This document shows positions 31,102 to 41,620 of a stretch of DNA of 64,000 nucleotides, piece by piece; position 1 is the stretch's first letter; every line of letters begins with the position of its first letter. The position numbers and the translations under genes were made by a program. The stretch lies in the NCBI RefSeq assembly GCF_900698895.1, contig NZ_LR217700.1, positions 186,001-250,000 of the forward strand, given 5' to 3'. Under the pieces are notes generated by a model. It had not been told where the DNA came from, made no database searches, and saw only the letters and a list, made by a program, of their open reading frames with translations. Origin of the DNA: Buchnera aphidicola (Cinara curtihirsuta) (GTDB lineage Bacteria > Pseudomonadota > Gammaproteobacteria > Enterobacterales > Enterobacteriaceae).

Positions 31102-31277
31102 ATAGTAATTCTCTTTTATAATATTATTTTGTTTATTTTTATAAATATAAATTTTTATAAAAATTGATTTCTTTATAAAAATAAATAGTTATTATATACT
31201 TATTTTTAATAAAATTAAAAACTTTATTTTTTATTTTAAAATGAAAAAAATTTAATAAAATAAAATGGAAAATAATC

Positions 31278-32360
31278 ATGTTACAAAAAAACTTTTTAGA
31301 AAAAAATAAAAAAAAAAAAATTAACTTACTTGATTTTGATTTAATAAAAATGACAAATTTTTTTTTAAAATTAGGAGAAAAAAAGTTTAGAGCAATACAA
31401 ATAATGGAATGGATTTATAAAAAGTATTGTATAAAATTTAATAAAATGAGTAATTTAAGTAATACTTTAAAAGATAAATTAAATGATTTGTCTATTATAG
31501 ACATACCAAAATATGTTAAAAAAATAAAATCATTAGATGGAACAATCAAATGGAATTTTTTATTTAATACTGAATTAATTGAAACAGTATACATTCCAGA
31601 TAAAAAACGTGCTACTTTATGTATTTCATCTCAAGCTGGTTGTGTATTAAAATGTGGGTTTTGTGCTACAGGTCAATTAGGATATACTCGTAATTTACGA
31701 GTATCAGAAATTATTGGTCAAATATGGTTTGTTATAAATAAATTAAATCAATACAAATTAAAAAATTTAATTTTACCCACAATAACTAATGTTGTTATGA
31801 TGGGTATGGGGGAACCATTATTAAATTTAAAAAATATTATAATAGCAATAAATATTATATTAAGTAATTATGGTTTTAATTTTTCCAAAAATAAAGTAAC
31901 ATTATCAACTTCCGGGATTGTCCCTGCAATAAATAAAATAGCTGGAAAAATAGATGTTTCATTAGCAATTTCTTTACACGCACCTAATAATCATATACGC
32001 AATATGATTATGCCTATTAATAAAATTTATAATATTGATTTATTACTATTATCAGTTAAAAATTATTTAAGTAAATCTACAGCAAATCGTGGTATAGTTA
32101 CAATAGAATATGTAATGTTATTAAACATTAACGATAGTTTACATCATGCTAAAGAGTTGATTTATTTATTAAAAGATATACCATGTAAAATTAATTTAAT
32201 TCCTTGGAATCCCATTAAGAACTCTCTTTATAAATGCAGTACTTATAATAGAATTATTAACTTTTCTAATTATTTAAAAAATAAAAATTTTGTTGTTACT
32301 ATCAGAAAAAATAGGGGATCTGATATTAATGCTGCCTGTGGGCAATTAATTAGCAAGTAA
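31278..32360 (+). CDS. rlmN: RlmN, 23S rRNA/tRNA adenine-C2 methyltransferase
   Basis: RlmN methylates A2503 of 23S rRNA and A37 of some tRNAs by radical SAM chemistry. The cluster motif CVLKCGFC lies near residue 120. MMGMGEPLLN and the C-terminal ACGQL with the second catalytic Cys are present. The 360 residues compare with 384. Thirteen A in a row (31308-31320) near the start encode lysines in frame. In E. coli rodZ and ispG lie between rlmN and hisS; here only 68 bases remain. Confidence 0.96.
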   Translation: MLQKNFLEKNKKKKINLLDFDLIKMTNFFLKLGEKKFRAIQIMEWIYKKYCIKFNKMSNLSNTLKDKLNDLSIIDIPKYVKKIKSLDGTIKWNFLFNTELIETVYIPDKKRATLCISSQAGCVLKCGFCATGQLGYTRNLRVSEIIGQIWFVINKLNQYKLKNLILPTITNVVMMGMGEPLLNLKNIIIAINIILSNYGFNFSKNKVTLSTSGIVPAINKIAGKIDVSLAISLHAPNNHIRNMIMPINKIYNIDLLLLSVKNYLSKSTANRGIVTIEYVMLLNINDSLHHAKELIYLLKDIPCKINLIPWNPIKNSLYKCSTYNRIINFSNYLKNKNFVVTIRKNRGSDINAACGQLISK

Positions 32361-32428
32361 AATATTTTTAAAAAAAATTTAAAAAAATAAAAAATTAACA
32401 ATCTCAATAAAAGGATATTTAATATTAT

Positions 32429-33706
32429 ATGGGAATGAAACATCAATCAATTAGAGGTATGCATGATATTCTTCCTTATGATACTCATTATCTTAGTATA
32501 ATTGAGGAAGAGATAAAAAAAATTTTATATAATTATGCATATTTTGAAGTTCGTTTTCCCGTTGTTGAAAAAACAGAATTATTTGAAAAAACTATTGGAA
32601 ATCAAACAGATATAATTAATAAGGAAATGTATAATTTTTATGATAAAAAAAAAAAAAAAATTTCTCTAAGACCTGAGGGAACTGTTAGTTGTATTCGCGC
32701 TTGTATACAAAATAATATGTTTTACAGTTCTAAAATTCAAAAATTATGGTATTACGGTCCTATGTTTCGTTATGAAAGACCTCAAAAAGGACGTTTTAGA
32801 CAATTTTATCAATTAGGGGTAGAATATTTTGGTTTAAAAAATATTATATCTGATTATGAAATAATTATGTTAACTATAAGTATTTGGAAAAAATTAAATT
32901 TATTACAATATCTAAAACTAGAAATTAATTCAATAGGTTGCTTAGAAGATAGAAAAATTTTTTCATTAGATTTAAAAAAATTTTTTAAAAAAAATAAATT
33001 TACATTAAATAAATATGAAAAAAATTTATTATATAAAAATCCTATTCGAATTTTAGATAGCAAAAATGATAATATAATTAAATTATTAAAATCAGCTCCA
33101 TTACTGAATAATTATTTAAATTTATATTCATATAATCGTTTTAAAAAATTATGTAATCTATTAAATCAATCAAAAGTAGATTATATTATTAATAATCAGT
33201 TGGTTAGAGGATTAGATTATTATAATGATACTGTATTTGAATGGAAGTCAGATTTATTAGGTACACAAAATGCCGTTTGTGCTGGAGGAAGATATGATAC
33301 ATTAATAAAACATTTAGGAGGAAAAAATAATCCAGCAATTGGTTTGGCTTTTGGAATAGACAGATTATTAATTTTAAAAAAACTAATTAACCCTCTTCCT
33401 TGTAACAATATTTTTATTGATATTAACGTTATTTTTTTAGAATCAATATATTCAGTATTTGCTATATATATATCTCAAAAATTACGTTTAATTTGGCCTC
33501 AATTAAAAATTAATACCTATTTAAAAATTTTTAAAAAGAAAAATTTTTTTAGTATATCTAAAAAAATAAAATCAAAATTTTTATTAATTTTAAATTCAAA
33601 TAGTTTAAATGTAAATAAAGTATTAATTAAAAATATTTTTAATAAAACTAAAAAAAATATATCAATTAATCGTATCTTTCAAAATCCGTGTATATTTTTT
33701 AAATAA
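32429..33706 (+). CDS. hisS: Histidyl-tRNA synthetase
   Basis: HisS charges tRNA-His (class II). IRGMHDILP begins the protein, motif 2 is MFRYERPQKGRFRQFYQLG, and the histidine-binding loop RGLDYYNDTVFEW and motif 3 GLAFGIDRL follow. The 425 residues match E. coli (424). A run of 16 A (32645-32660) encodes five lysines and stays in frame, just before LRPEGT; it is one of the two longest homopolymers in the window. Confidence 0.97.
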   Translation: MGMKHQSIRGMHDILPYDTHYLSIIEEEIKKILYNYAYFEVRFPVVEKTELFEKTIGNQTDIINKEMYNFYDKKKKKISLRPEGTVSCIRACIQNNMFYSSKIQKLWYYGPMFRYERPQKGRFRQFYQLGVEYFGLKNIISDYEIIMLTISIWKKLNLLQYLKLEINSIGCLEDRKIFSLDLKKFFKKNKFTLNKYEKNLLYKNPIRILDSKNDNIIKLLKSAPLLNNYLNLYSYNRFKKLCNLLNQSKVDYIINNQLVRGLDYYNDTVFEWKSDLLGTQNAVCAGGRYDTLIKHLGGKNNPAIGLAFGIDRLLILKKLINPLPCNNIFIDINVIFLESIYSVFAIYISQKLRLIWPQLKINTYLKIFKKKNFFSISKKIKSKFLLILNSNSLNVNKVLIKNIFNKTKKNISINRIFQNPCIFFK

Positions 33707-33824
33707 AAAAATATTTAATTATATGAATTAATATATATATTAAAATAATTTATTAATTAAATATTTTTAAAAAAATTTTAAACATTTTTAATATTTAATT
33801 ACTTAAAATAAGTAGATTACATAT

Positions 33825-35075
33825 ATGATAAACAAAAAAATGAAAAAATTCGATCCAAAAATTTGGAATTTAATTAATGATGAAAAAAATAGACAAGAAT
33901 TATGTATTAATTTAATTGCTTCAGAAAATTATGCTAGTAATTCTATACTAGAAGCTCAAGGTTCTTGTCTAACAAATAAATATGCAGAAGGGTATATTGG
34001 AAATCGTTTTTATGATGGATGTAATGTTATTGATAAAATAGAAAGTATTGCTATTAATCGAGCAAAAAAATTATTTTGTGTAGAATATGCTAATGTACAA
34101 CCTCATTCAGGTTCTCAAGCTAATTTTGCTGTTTTTCAAGCATTATTAAAACCATATGATATTATTTTAGGTATGAATTTAAATCATGGAGGACATTTAA
34201 CTCACGGATCTTCTGTGAATTTTTCAGGAAAAATATATAAGTCATATTCATATGGAGTTAATGAATTTGGTGAAATAGATTATCAACAATTTAAATATTT
34301 ATCTTTTTTACATCATCCTAAAGTTATTATTGGTGGATTTTCATCATATTCAGGTATATGTGACTGGAAATATATGAGAAAAATTGCAGATAAAGTAAAT
34401 GCTTATTTTTTTGTAGATATTTCACATATTGTTGGTTTAATTATTTCTGGTTTATATCCTAATCCAATTAAATATGCTCATGTAATAAGCACTACTACGC
34501 ATAAAACTTTAGGAGGCCCTAGAGGTGGATTAATATTATCAAATTGCGGAAATAAAGAATTATATTCAAAATTAAACGCCTCAGTATTTCCTGGAACACA
34601 AGGAGGTCCTTTAATGCATGTTATTGCAGCAAAAGCAATTGCATTTAAAGAAGCCTTAAGTTCAAAATTTATAAAATTACAAAAGAATATTTTAAATTAT
34701 GCTAAAGTAATGGTAAAAATATTTTTAAAAAAAAATTTTTTAGTTATATCTAAAAAAACAGAAAATCATTTGTTTTTAATTGATTTATCTAATAAAAAAA
34801 TAACAGGAAAAGAAGCAAGTAATTTACTTTCTCGTGCAGGAATTATTGTTAATAAAAATTCTATTCCAAATGATAAACAAACGCCATTTATTACATCTGG
34901 TATTCGCATTGGAACTCCAGCGATAGTTAAACGTAATATTAAAATAAATGATGTTATTCAAATAACTCACTGGATATGTGATATTTTAGATAATCCAGAA
35001 AATTTAAATCAAATAAAAGAAATAAGAAAAAAAATAAAAAAAATATGTAAAAATAATCCAATATATGCTATATAA
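33825..35075 (+). CDS. glyA: Serine hydroxymethyltransferase
   Basis: GlyA converts serine to glycine and loads tetrahydrofolate with one-carbon units. LIASENY and YAEGYIGNRFYDGC are near the N-terminus, the PLP Lys is in TTTHKTLGGPRGG near residue 226, and VDISHIVG supplies the Asp and His of the cofactor site. The 416 residues match E. coli (417). Serine can come from the SerC pathway in this window. A hairpin terminator follows. Confidence 0.98.
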   Translation: MINKKMKKFDPKIWNLINDEKNRQELCINLIASENYASNSILEAQGSCLTNKYAEGYIGNRFYDGCNVIDKIESIAINRAKKLFCVEYANVQPHSGSQANFAVFQALLKPYDIILGMNLNHGGHLTHGSSVNFSGKIYKSYSYGVNEFGEIDYQQFKYLSFLHHPKVIIGGFSSYSGICDWKYMRKIADKVNAYFFVDISHIVGLIISGLYPNPIKYAHVISTTTHKTLGGPRGGLILSNCGNKELYSKLNASVFPGTQGGPLMHVIAAKAIAFKEALSSKFIKLQKNILNYAKVMVKIFLKKNFLVISKKTENHLFLIDLSNKKITGKEASNLLSRAGIIVNKNSIPNDKQTPFITSGIRIGTPAIVKRNIKINDVIQITHWICDILDNPENLNQIKEIRKKIKKICKNNPIYAI

Positions 35076-35122
35076 AATATATTTATATTGATTGTAAAAA
35101 AAATAATTTTAATAAAAATATT

Positions 35123-35154
35123 TTATGTTACATATAATATGTAACATAATTTTA
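35123..35154 (+). terminator. glyA terminator
   Basis: An 11-base perfect stem (35123-35133 with 35139-35149) closes a 5-base loop and is followed by TTTT on the plus strand. It lies 48 bases after glyA, between glyA and the converging pgl. Confidence 0.6.
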
Positions 35155-35255
35155 TTATGTAAATTTTATTTATAATAAATATTATATATATTTTATTGTT
35201 TTAAAGAATTAAATAGTATTTTGTTTAACAAATTTTTAATATGAATAATTAATAA

Positions 35256-36251
35256 TTATTCTATTATAATCCATAAAGGATTTTTACCTATTGGTTGTAT
35301 TTTACTGTATATTAAATAACCTGTGTCTAAATTAATATCATAAATTCTCATATTATTAGAAATTTCTCCAACTACAATTAATATTTTTCCATCCTTACTA
35401 ATATTAAACGAACGAGGTTGTATTTCAGTTTGATAAGTATGAATATATAATAAAGTACCTGTATTATAATTAACATTAAATAAAGAAATAATGCTATTTG
35501 CACGATCACATGCATATAAATATTTTCCATTAGGATGAATATGAATATCTGAAGCCCAAGGTAAATTTGTATAAGGTTTTAATATTAACGAAATTGACTG
35601 AATTAATTTTAATTTAAAAATTGTATTATAAATTATCCAAACATCAATAGTTCCATTATATTCATTAATAGAATACATATAATCATTTAAAGGATGAAAA
35701 GTAATATGTCTGGGACCACTATTTTGTTTAGTCAAAATAACATTTTTTAAAATCAAATTAATTGTATTTTTTTTATCATAAATAATTGTATAAATATAAA
35801 TTTTACCCGCTTTTAAAGAAGTGACAAATATTAAGTTATATCTATAATGCATTTTAATAAAATGACAACCATAAATTTTTTTAAAAATATAAATATTTTT
35901 TTTAATATATCCAAATTGATTTATTAAAAAAACATAAAATTCATTACCATGATATGAAGCACAAAATAATATATTTTTATTTTGATTAAATGAAATATAA
36001 TTAGGTGTATTACATATAGAAACTTCATGTATTTTATTAATTTTATTATTAGAATATATTTTATATGTAATAATTTTATTATTTACTTTTTCACCTACAT
36101 ATAATAATTTATTTTTTTTATTATATTTTAATGGTTGCGGTGTACCACCTGAAGAAATAATTCTTATTTTAGATAAAATATTGTTTTTCTTTAATATCCA
36201 ATATTCGATATGTTTATTAATAGAACAAGCTATAAAAATACTTTTTCTCAT
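35256..36251 (-). CDS. pgl: 6-phosphogluconolactonase (YbhE type)
   Basis: Pgl hydrolyses 6-phosphogluconolactone, the product of Zwf, which is also in this window. It is a seven-bladed propeller protein: repeated blades such as LLYVGEKVNNKI, SGPRHITFHPLNDYMYSINE and DIHIHPNGKYLYACDRA are visible. The 331 residues equal E. coli Pgl. The last blade ends NPLWIIIE. It converges with glyA and is followed upstream by mfd on the same strand. Confidence 0.95.
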   Translation of the reverse strand: MRKSIFIACSINKHIEYWILKKNNILSKIRIISSGGTPQPLKYNKKNKLLYVGEKVNNKIITYKIYSNNKINKIHEVSICNTPNYISFNQNKNILFCASYHGNEFYVFLINQFGYIKKNIYIFKKIYGCHFIKMHYRYNLIFVTSLKAGKIYIYTIIYDKKNTINLILKNVILTKQNSGPRHITFHPLNDYMYSINEYNGTIDVWIIYNTIFKLKLIQSISLILKPYTNLPWASDIHIHPNGKYLYACDRANSIISLFNVNYNTGTLLYIHTYQTEIQPRSFNISKDGKILIVVGEISNNMRIYDINLDTGYLIYSKIQPIGKNPLWIIIE

Positions 36252-36421
36252 ATATTTTCCAGTAAAATATTTTTTAATTAAAAAATTATATTTAAAAATA
36301 TTTTAATTATTTAAATAAAAATAATAAAATTATAGTTAATATATATAACAATTTCATTTTTATTAATAAAAATTATTTAAATATATATTTACATTTTATA
36401 AAAAAATAATTTTTTTTATAA

Positions 36422-38512
36422 CTAATCTCTTTTTTCTATAATTAATTGTAAAAAATTTTTAATCCAAATTAATAAATCTTTATCATTTATAAATAACTTA
36501 TAAAAATATAGTTTATTTTGTAATATTTTCCATCTTTTAGGTTTTTTTATAATTTTTTTATATAACCAGTTAATATTTAAAATATTTTTTTTACAAAATA
36601 CTATACATATTTTTTTAACATGAAACTGAATTTTTTTAACTCCAATTCTTTCAGAAAGAATTTTAATTTTTGTTAATAAAAATAAATTTTTTACATATCT
36701 TGGTAATTTACCAAACAAGTTATTTATTTCATTTTTTATTTTTTTCAATTCTTTATTTTTTTTTATACATGAAAGTTTTTTATAATACATTAATCTAGTA
36801 TTGATATTATTTATATAATTTTCAGGTAAAATTGCAGATACATTTAATTTTAAATCTACAGAAATAGATTGAGAATTTAATTCTGCAAACGAAGTTTTAT
36901 TTTTGTTTTTTAGAATTAAACGAATAGCTTGATTTAAAAATTTTTTATATAATTTAATTCCAATAGTATTAATATGACCACTTTGATTTTCTCCTAATAG
37001 TTCACCAACTCCTCTAATTTCTGAATCATATGTAGATAATGTAAAACCAGACCCTAAAGCTGTAAAAGATTCTATAAGATTTAATCTTTTTTTTGCTTTT
37101 TTATTAATTTTTGTTTTATTTGATATAAAAAAAAATGCATATGCTTGCTTTTCAGATCTACCAATACGACCTCGTAACTGATGTAATTGTGATAATCCAA
37201 ATTTATCAGCATGTTCTATAATCATAGTATTTACATTGCTAATATTAATTCCAGTATCTATAATAGTAGTACATAATAATATATCAAATTTTTTATTTAA
37301 AAAATCATACATAATTTTGTATAAATCATTACTATGAATTTTTCCGTGACTAATCTGAATTTTTGCTTCTGGTATTAAACTAGATAAATATCGTTTTTTT
37401 TCCTCTATGTTCTTAATCATATTGTATATATAATATACTTGTCCTCCTCGATTTAATTCTTTTAAAATAACTTTTCTTATAGTTTTAGGATTAAAATATT
37501 TTACATAAGTCTTTATTTTCAAACGTTTTTTTGGAGGTGTAGATATGATAGATATATCCCTAATACCTAAACAAGACATATTAAGTGTTCTAGGAATGGG
37601 GGTTGCGGATAAAGTTAATACATCTATATTCATATACAGTTCTTTTATTTTTTCTTTATGATGCACGCCAAAACGATGTTCTTCATCAATAATTAGTAAT
37701 CCTAAATTTTTCCAAATTAAATATTTTGATAAAATTTTATGAGTACCAATTAAAATATTTATTAATCCTTGCTTTATTTTTTTTTTTATTAATATTTCTT
37801 TTTTTTTTAATGTAAAACGAGAATATGTATCAATTTTATATTTATATTCAGAAAATCTATTTTTAAAAGTATCATAATGTTGTTGTGCTAATAATGTAGT
37901 AGGAACTAATAAAGCAACTTGTTTATTATTATCTAAAGCTATAAACGCTGCCCTCATTGCTACTTCTGTTTTACCAAAACCTACATCTCCACATAATAGT
38001 CGATCCATTGGAATTGGTTTTTCCATATCATGAATGATTTCTTTAATAGATTTTTTTTGATCATTAGTTATTGGGTATAAACATTGATCACAAAAATTTT
38101 TATATTTAAAAAAATTTTTTTTAAAAGAAAATCCTTTCTTTAAAGATCTATGAGATTTCGTGTTGATTAATTGAACTGCTGTATCATAAATCTTTTTTTT
38201 AATTTTTTTACATTCCATTAACCATTTCTTATTACCTAAAGTATTCAAAGAAACATCTAAAATATTTGGATGAATATATGAAGTAATTAGATTTAAAGAC
38301 GTTATAGGTACATATAGTTTAACTTGATTAGCATACATTATTACAAAATATTCTGTTATAATACCTTTGTTATTTAAAGAAGATAAACCAATGTATTTTC
38401 CAATACCATACTTAGTATGTATAACTAATTGATCTTTTTGAAATATTTTTTCTTTCAAAATTAATTTAGAAAAATTATTTTTTTCTATTTTTTTTTCTGT
38501 GTTTTTTTTCAT
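36422..38512 (-). CDS. mfd: Mfd, N-terminally truncated
   Basis: Mfd is the transcription-repair coupling factor. Only the C-terminal part remains, 696 residues against 1148 in E. coli. It begins near the RNA-polymerase-interacting domain (DQLVIHTKYGIGKYIG, about residues 27-42). The translocase follows, with Walker A GDVGFGKT (175-182), DEEHRFG, LSATPIPRTL and QLRGRIGRSEKQAYA all intact, then the C-terminal domain. The UvrB-like module that binds UvrA is absent, and the 600 bases upstream show no trace of it. The protein could still push stalled RNA polymerase off DNA but should not recruit UvrA. Confidence 0.95.
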   Translation of the reverse strand: MKKNTEKKIEKNNFSKLILKEKIFQKDQLVIHTKYGIGKYIGLSSLNNKGIITEYFVIMYANQVKLYVPITSLNLITSYIHPNILDVSLNTLGNKKWLMECKKIKKKIYDTAVQLINTKSHRSLKKGFSFKKNFFKYKNFCDQCLYPITNDQKKSIKEIIHDMEKPIPMDRLLCGDVGFGKTEVAMRAAFIALDNNKQVALLVPTTLLAQQHYDTFKNRFSEYKYKIDTYSRFTLKKKEILIKKKIKQGLINILIGTHKILSKYLIWKNLGLLIIDEEHRFGVHHKEKIKELYMNIDVLTLSATPIPRTLNMSCLGIRDISIISTPPKKRLKIKTYVKYFNPKTIRKVILKELNRGGQVYYIYNMIKNIEEKKRYLSSLIPEAKIQISHGKIHSNDLYKIMYDFLNKKFDILLCTTIIDTGINISNVNTMIIEHADKFGLSQLHQLRGRIGRSEKQAYAFFFISNKTKINKKAKKRLNLIESFTALGSGFTLSTYDSEIRGVGELLGENQSGHINTIGIKLYKKFLNQAIRLILKNKNKTSFAELNSQSISVDLKLNVSAILPENYINNINTRLMYYKKLSCIKKNKELKKIKNEINNLFGKLPRYVKNLFLLTKIKILSERIGVKKIQFHVKKICIVFCKKNILNINWLYKKIIKKPKRWKILQNKLYFYKLFINDKDLLIWIKNFLQLIIEKRD

Positions 38513-39151
38513 TAAAGGAGTATATTCCGTGATTTTATAAATAAAAGTAATAACATAATTGTTATTACGTATTATGTAGATTCATGTTTATACAATAAAT
38601 TTTATTTAAAATATTTATATTTAAATAAATAATACTATTTTTTATATAAAATAATAAATTTTTTTTTATAGTTTTATTTATAAAAAAATTTAAATAAATT
38701 ATATATATTATATATAAATTTTTATTTACATAAAATACCGTATTTTATATAATTCTATTATATATTTTAATTGTTATATATTATTAAATTTTTATTTAAA
38801 TAAAATATTTAATAAAAAATTATTAATAATTTTAATATTTTTACATTTATTTATTTAATAAATATATTTTTTATTAAAATTTTATTTTATAAAATATAAA
38901 AAATAATATTATATTTAAAACTATATTTTATTTTTTTTTAATAAATTTAATATATTCTTATAAAAAATTGAATTATTTATAATCAAATCAATTTTTATTA
39001 TATTATTAAAATTACTGTTAATAAAAGAAATAATTTTTATTTATATAAAAATATTCTTAGTAATATATTTATTTAATATATTTCTATATAATATTAGAAT
39101 TTTAATAATTATATTAAAAATAAACTTTAAAATTGTTTGGTAATAATTTAT
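38513..39151. other. Gene-free divergent region mfd/gapA
   Basis: These 639 bases are AT-rich with no supportable gene. A 9-bp perfect hairpin (38547-38555 with 38560-38568, loop TAAT) lies 34 bases upstream of mfd and may be in its leader. The region is where the first half of mfd would have been, but nothing recognisable is left. I see no clear gapA promoter. Confidence 0.5.
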
Positions 39152-40147
39152 ATGAAAATTAAAATTGCTATAAATGGTTTTGGTCGTATTGGTCGAATGA
39201 TTTTTAGAATTGCTCAAAGTAAATCAAATATGGAAGTTGTTGCAATAAATGACTTATCGGATGCAAAATATATAGCATATATGTTAAAATTTGATTCAAC
39301 TCATGGTTTATTTCAAGGATCCATTAAAGAAAAAGATAATTCATTAATTATAAATAATAAAAAAGTTTATATTTTTTCAGAAAAAAAACCTGAAAAAATT
39401 GATTGGAAATCTCTAAACATTGATGTTGTTATTGAATCAACTGGAATATTTTTAACAACTGAATCTGCTTCTAAACATATAATTTCTGGAGCAAAAAAAG
39501 TTATATTAACAGGACCTTCAAAAGATAATACACCTATGTTTGTAAAAGGAGTTAATTTTAGTAAGTACAATGGACAAAAAATTGTTTCAAATGCATCTTG
39601 TACAACAAATTGTTTAGCTCCTCTAGCAAAAATTATAAATGATGAATTTGAAATTATTGAAGGATTGATGACTACTGTACATGCCACAACAGCAACTCAA
39701 AAAACTGTAGACGGGGTATCACTAAAAGATTGGAGAGGTGGTCGAAGTGCATTACAAAATATTATACCGGCTTCTACGGGAGCAGCAAAAGCTGTTGGTA
39801 AAATACTTCCTGAGTTAAATAATAAAATCACTGGAATTGCATTTAGAGTACCTGTTGCTAATGTGTCTGTAATAGATTTAACTGTCAGAGTTAGTAAAAA
39901 AGTAAAATATAAAGATATATGTTCAGCAATTAAACTGGCCTCTAAAACATACATGAAAAATGTTATTGGCTATACCAATGAAGAAGTGGTATCTAGTGAT
40001 TTTAATGGATCACATTTAACATCAATATTTGATGAAAAAGCTGGTTTATCATTAAATAATAATTTTTTTAAGTTAATTTCATGGTATGATAATGAAGTAG
40101 GTTATTCTAATAAAGTTCTAGACTTAGCAGAGTGGATTTCAAAATGA
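39152..40147 (+). CDS. gapA: Glyceraldehyde-3-phosphate dehydrogenase
   Basis: GapA makes 1,3-bisphosphoglycerate and NADH in glycolysis. The NAD site INGFGRIGR is at residues 6-14. The catalytic Cys is in SNASCTTNC near residue 150 and the assisting His in [10 protein letters not shown]. The 331 residues match E. coli. I start at ATG 39152 ([14 protein letters not shown]), which aligns with the family; a TTG at 39137 would add five residues without a ribosome site. Confidence 0.98.
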   Translation: MKIKIAINGFGRIGRMIFRIAQSKSNMEVVAINDLSDAKYIAYMLKFDSTHGLFQGSIKEKDNSLIINNKKVYIFSEKKPEKIDWKSLNIDVVIESTGIFLTTESASKHIISGAKKVILTGPSKDNTPMFVKGVNFSKYNGQKIVSNASCTTNCLAPLAKIINDEFEIIEGLMTTVHATTATQKTVDGVSLKDWRGGRSALQNIIPASTGAAKAVGKILPELNNKITGIAFRVPVANVSVIDLTVRVSKKVKYKDICSAIKLASKTYMKNVIGYTNEEVVSSDFNGSHLTSIFDEKAGLSLNNNFFKLISWYDNEVGYSNKVLDLAEWISK

Positions 40148-40194
40148 TAAATTCATATTTATTTTATAAATTTAAAATTATTAAATAATTTTTT

Positions 40195-40232
40195 TTGACA
40201 GTATTCAAAAGAATATATTTTGATACTGTCAA
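40195..40232. terminator. Hairpin between convergent gapA and fldA
   Basis: TTGACAGTAT-TCAAAA pairs with TTTTGATACTGTCAA (15 pairs, one bulge) across a 7-base loop. It lies in the 187-base gap between converging genes. The T tract after it is weak on the plus strand, so it may act as a bidirectional terminator or an RNA-stabilising end. Confidence 0.5.
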
Positions 40233-40334
40233 GATATATTTTTAATTAATATTAAAAATATATTAAAAAAATGTTCAATGTAATAATTTTATAATTTAAT
40301 AGATTGAATTATTTTTAGTTTTAAATTAAAAATT

Positions 40335-40862
40335 TTATAATTTTTTATATAAATTATTTATTTCTGTAAATACTAATTTTAACCATTTATTAACACGTTG
40401 TTTAGTTAATTGAGGTTGATTATCTTCGTCAATTGTTAAACCAAAAAAATGTGTTTTATTTTTTCTCGCTTTTGAAAATTCAAAATTATAATCTATAATT
40501 GGCCATTCACCAACAAGGTGTACATTTTTTTTTTTTAAAATATTGAACATAATTCCAATTGAATCACAAAAATATTCTGAATAATCTTCTTGATCACCAC
40601 ATCCAAATAATGCAATAATTTTATTATTTAAATTTATCTTATTTAACATATTTAAAGAATCTTCCCAATCACATTGTAATTCACCATAATACCATGTAGA
40701 TATACCAAAAAATAAAATATTAAAATTTTCTATTTTTTTTAATGAAGTATTAGAAATATCAAATATATCAGATTTATCTATTCCTATTTTTTTATATATA
40801 ATATAAGAAATTTTTTCAGTATTTCCTGTATCACTTCCATAAAAAATTCCTATTTTTTTCAT
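40335..40862 (-). CDS. fldA: Flavodoxin I
   Basis: FldA is an FMN electron carrier that in E. coli serves radical SAM enzymes such as LipA, RlmN and IspG. The FMN phosphate loop GIFYGSDTGNTEKIS is at the N-terminus. STWYYGELQCDWED and FGCGDQEDYSEYFCD form the two flavin loops. The 175 residues match E. coli (176). Its likely clients LipA and RlmN are in the same window, which may be why it is kept. Confidence 0.96.
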   Translation of the reverse strand: MKKIGIFYGSDTGNTEKISYIIYKKIGIDKSDIFDISNTSLKKIENFNILFFGISTWYYGELQCDWEDSLNMLNKINLNNKIIALFGCGDQEDYSEYFCDSIGIMFNILKKKNVHLVGEWPIIDYNFEFSKARKNKTHFFGLTIDEDNQPQLTKQRVNKWLKLVFTEINNLYKKL

Positions 40863-41620
40863 TAGTTAACCTTTTAATAATTAAATATTTATTTATGAAA
40901 ATAAATAATTTTAATAGTTTAAAAATATTAATTTAATATTTTTAAAAATAATTAAAAATCTTGTTTTATAAAAAAATTACTATTTTTTATAAATAGAAAT
41001 TTTTTTATAAAAATAAAAAAAATGAAAAATATTTTATTTATATATTTTATATATTATAATATAATAAATTTTTAAAAATGATTTTTTAATTTTTTTAAAA
41101 TATAATTTCTTGAAAAATATTTTATTTAAATATATTTAATATTTTTATTAATAATAGAAAAATTATTTAATAAAAATATTTTCTAAAATAATAGAATATT
41201 TATTTATTTTCTAAAGAAAAATAAAAATTAAATTTCATTTAAATATTATATATTAATAATTTAATAAAGTTAAAAAATTATATAAATCAATTTAAAATAA
41301 ACTTTTATGTAGTAAGATACAAATTTATCTTTATAAAAAAATTAATTTAATTTTATATTAAATCTTATTTTAAATATAAAAAATATAAAATATATATTAT
41401 AAGATAATTTTAATAAATAAAAAAAATTTTTTATAAAATAAAAGTATAAATTTTTTTATTATAAAATCTATAATAAATTAATTTAATTCATAAAAATAAG
41501 AAAATAACTGGTTTAAAGTTTATAAATTAAAATATTTATTTTATTAAAAATTAATTTACTAAAATAGTAAAAAATATTTTATAAAAATATAAATATATAA
41601 AAAATATAGAGTATTTTAAT
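40863..41620. other. Longest gene-free stretch, fldA to NIF3 gene
   Basis: These 758 bases hold no open frame, RNA gene, repeat or hairpin I can support. The size suggests an eroded gene. In E. coli the phr gene lies between fldA-side genes and ybgI, so a lost photolyase gene is one guess, but no codon-level remnant is visible. Confidence 0.45.

Noticed and set aside
32854..33408. Antisense open frames within hisS
   Set aside because: They overlap conserved motifs of hisS on the coding strand and have no features of their own.
38514..38537. Plus-strand AAGGAG followed by GTG upstream of gapA as a small gene
   Set aside because: The frame closes after three codons (GTG ATT TTA TAA).
39367..39954. 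Two open frames antisense to gapA
   Set aside because: They mirror the codon use of the highly conserved gapA on the other strand and have no ribosome sites or known motifs.
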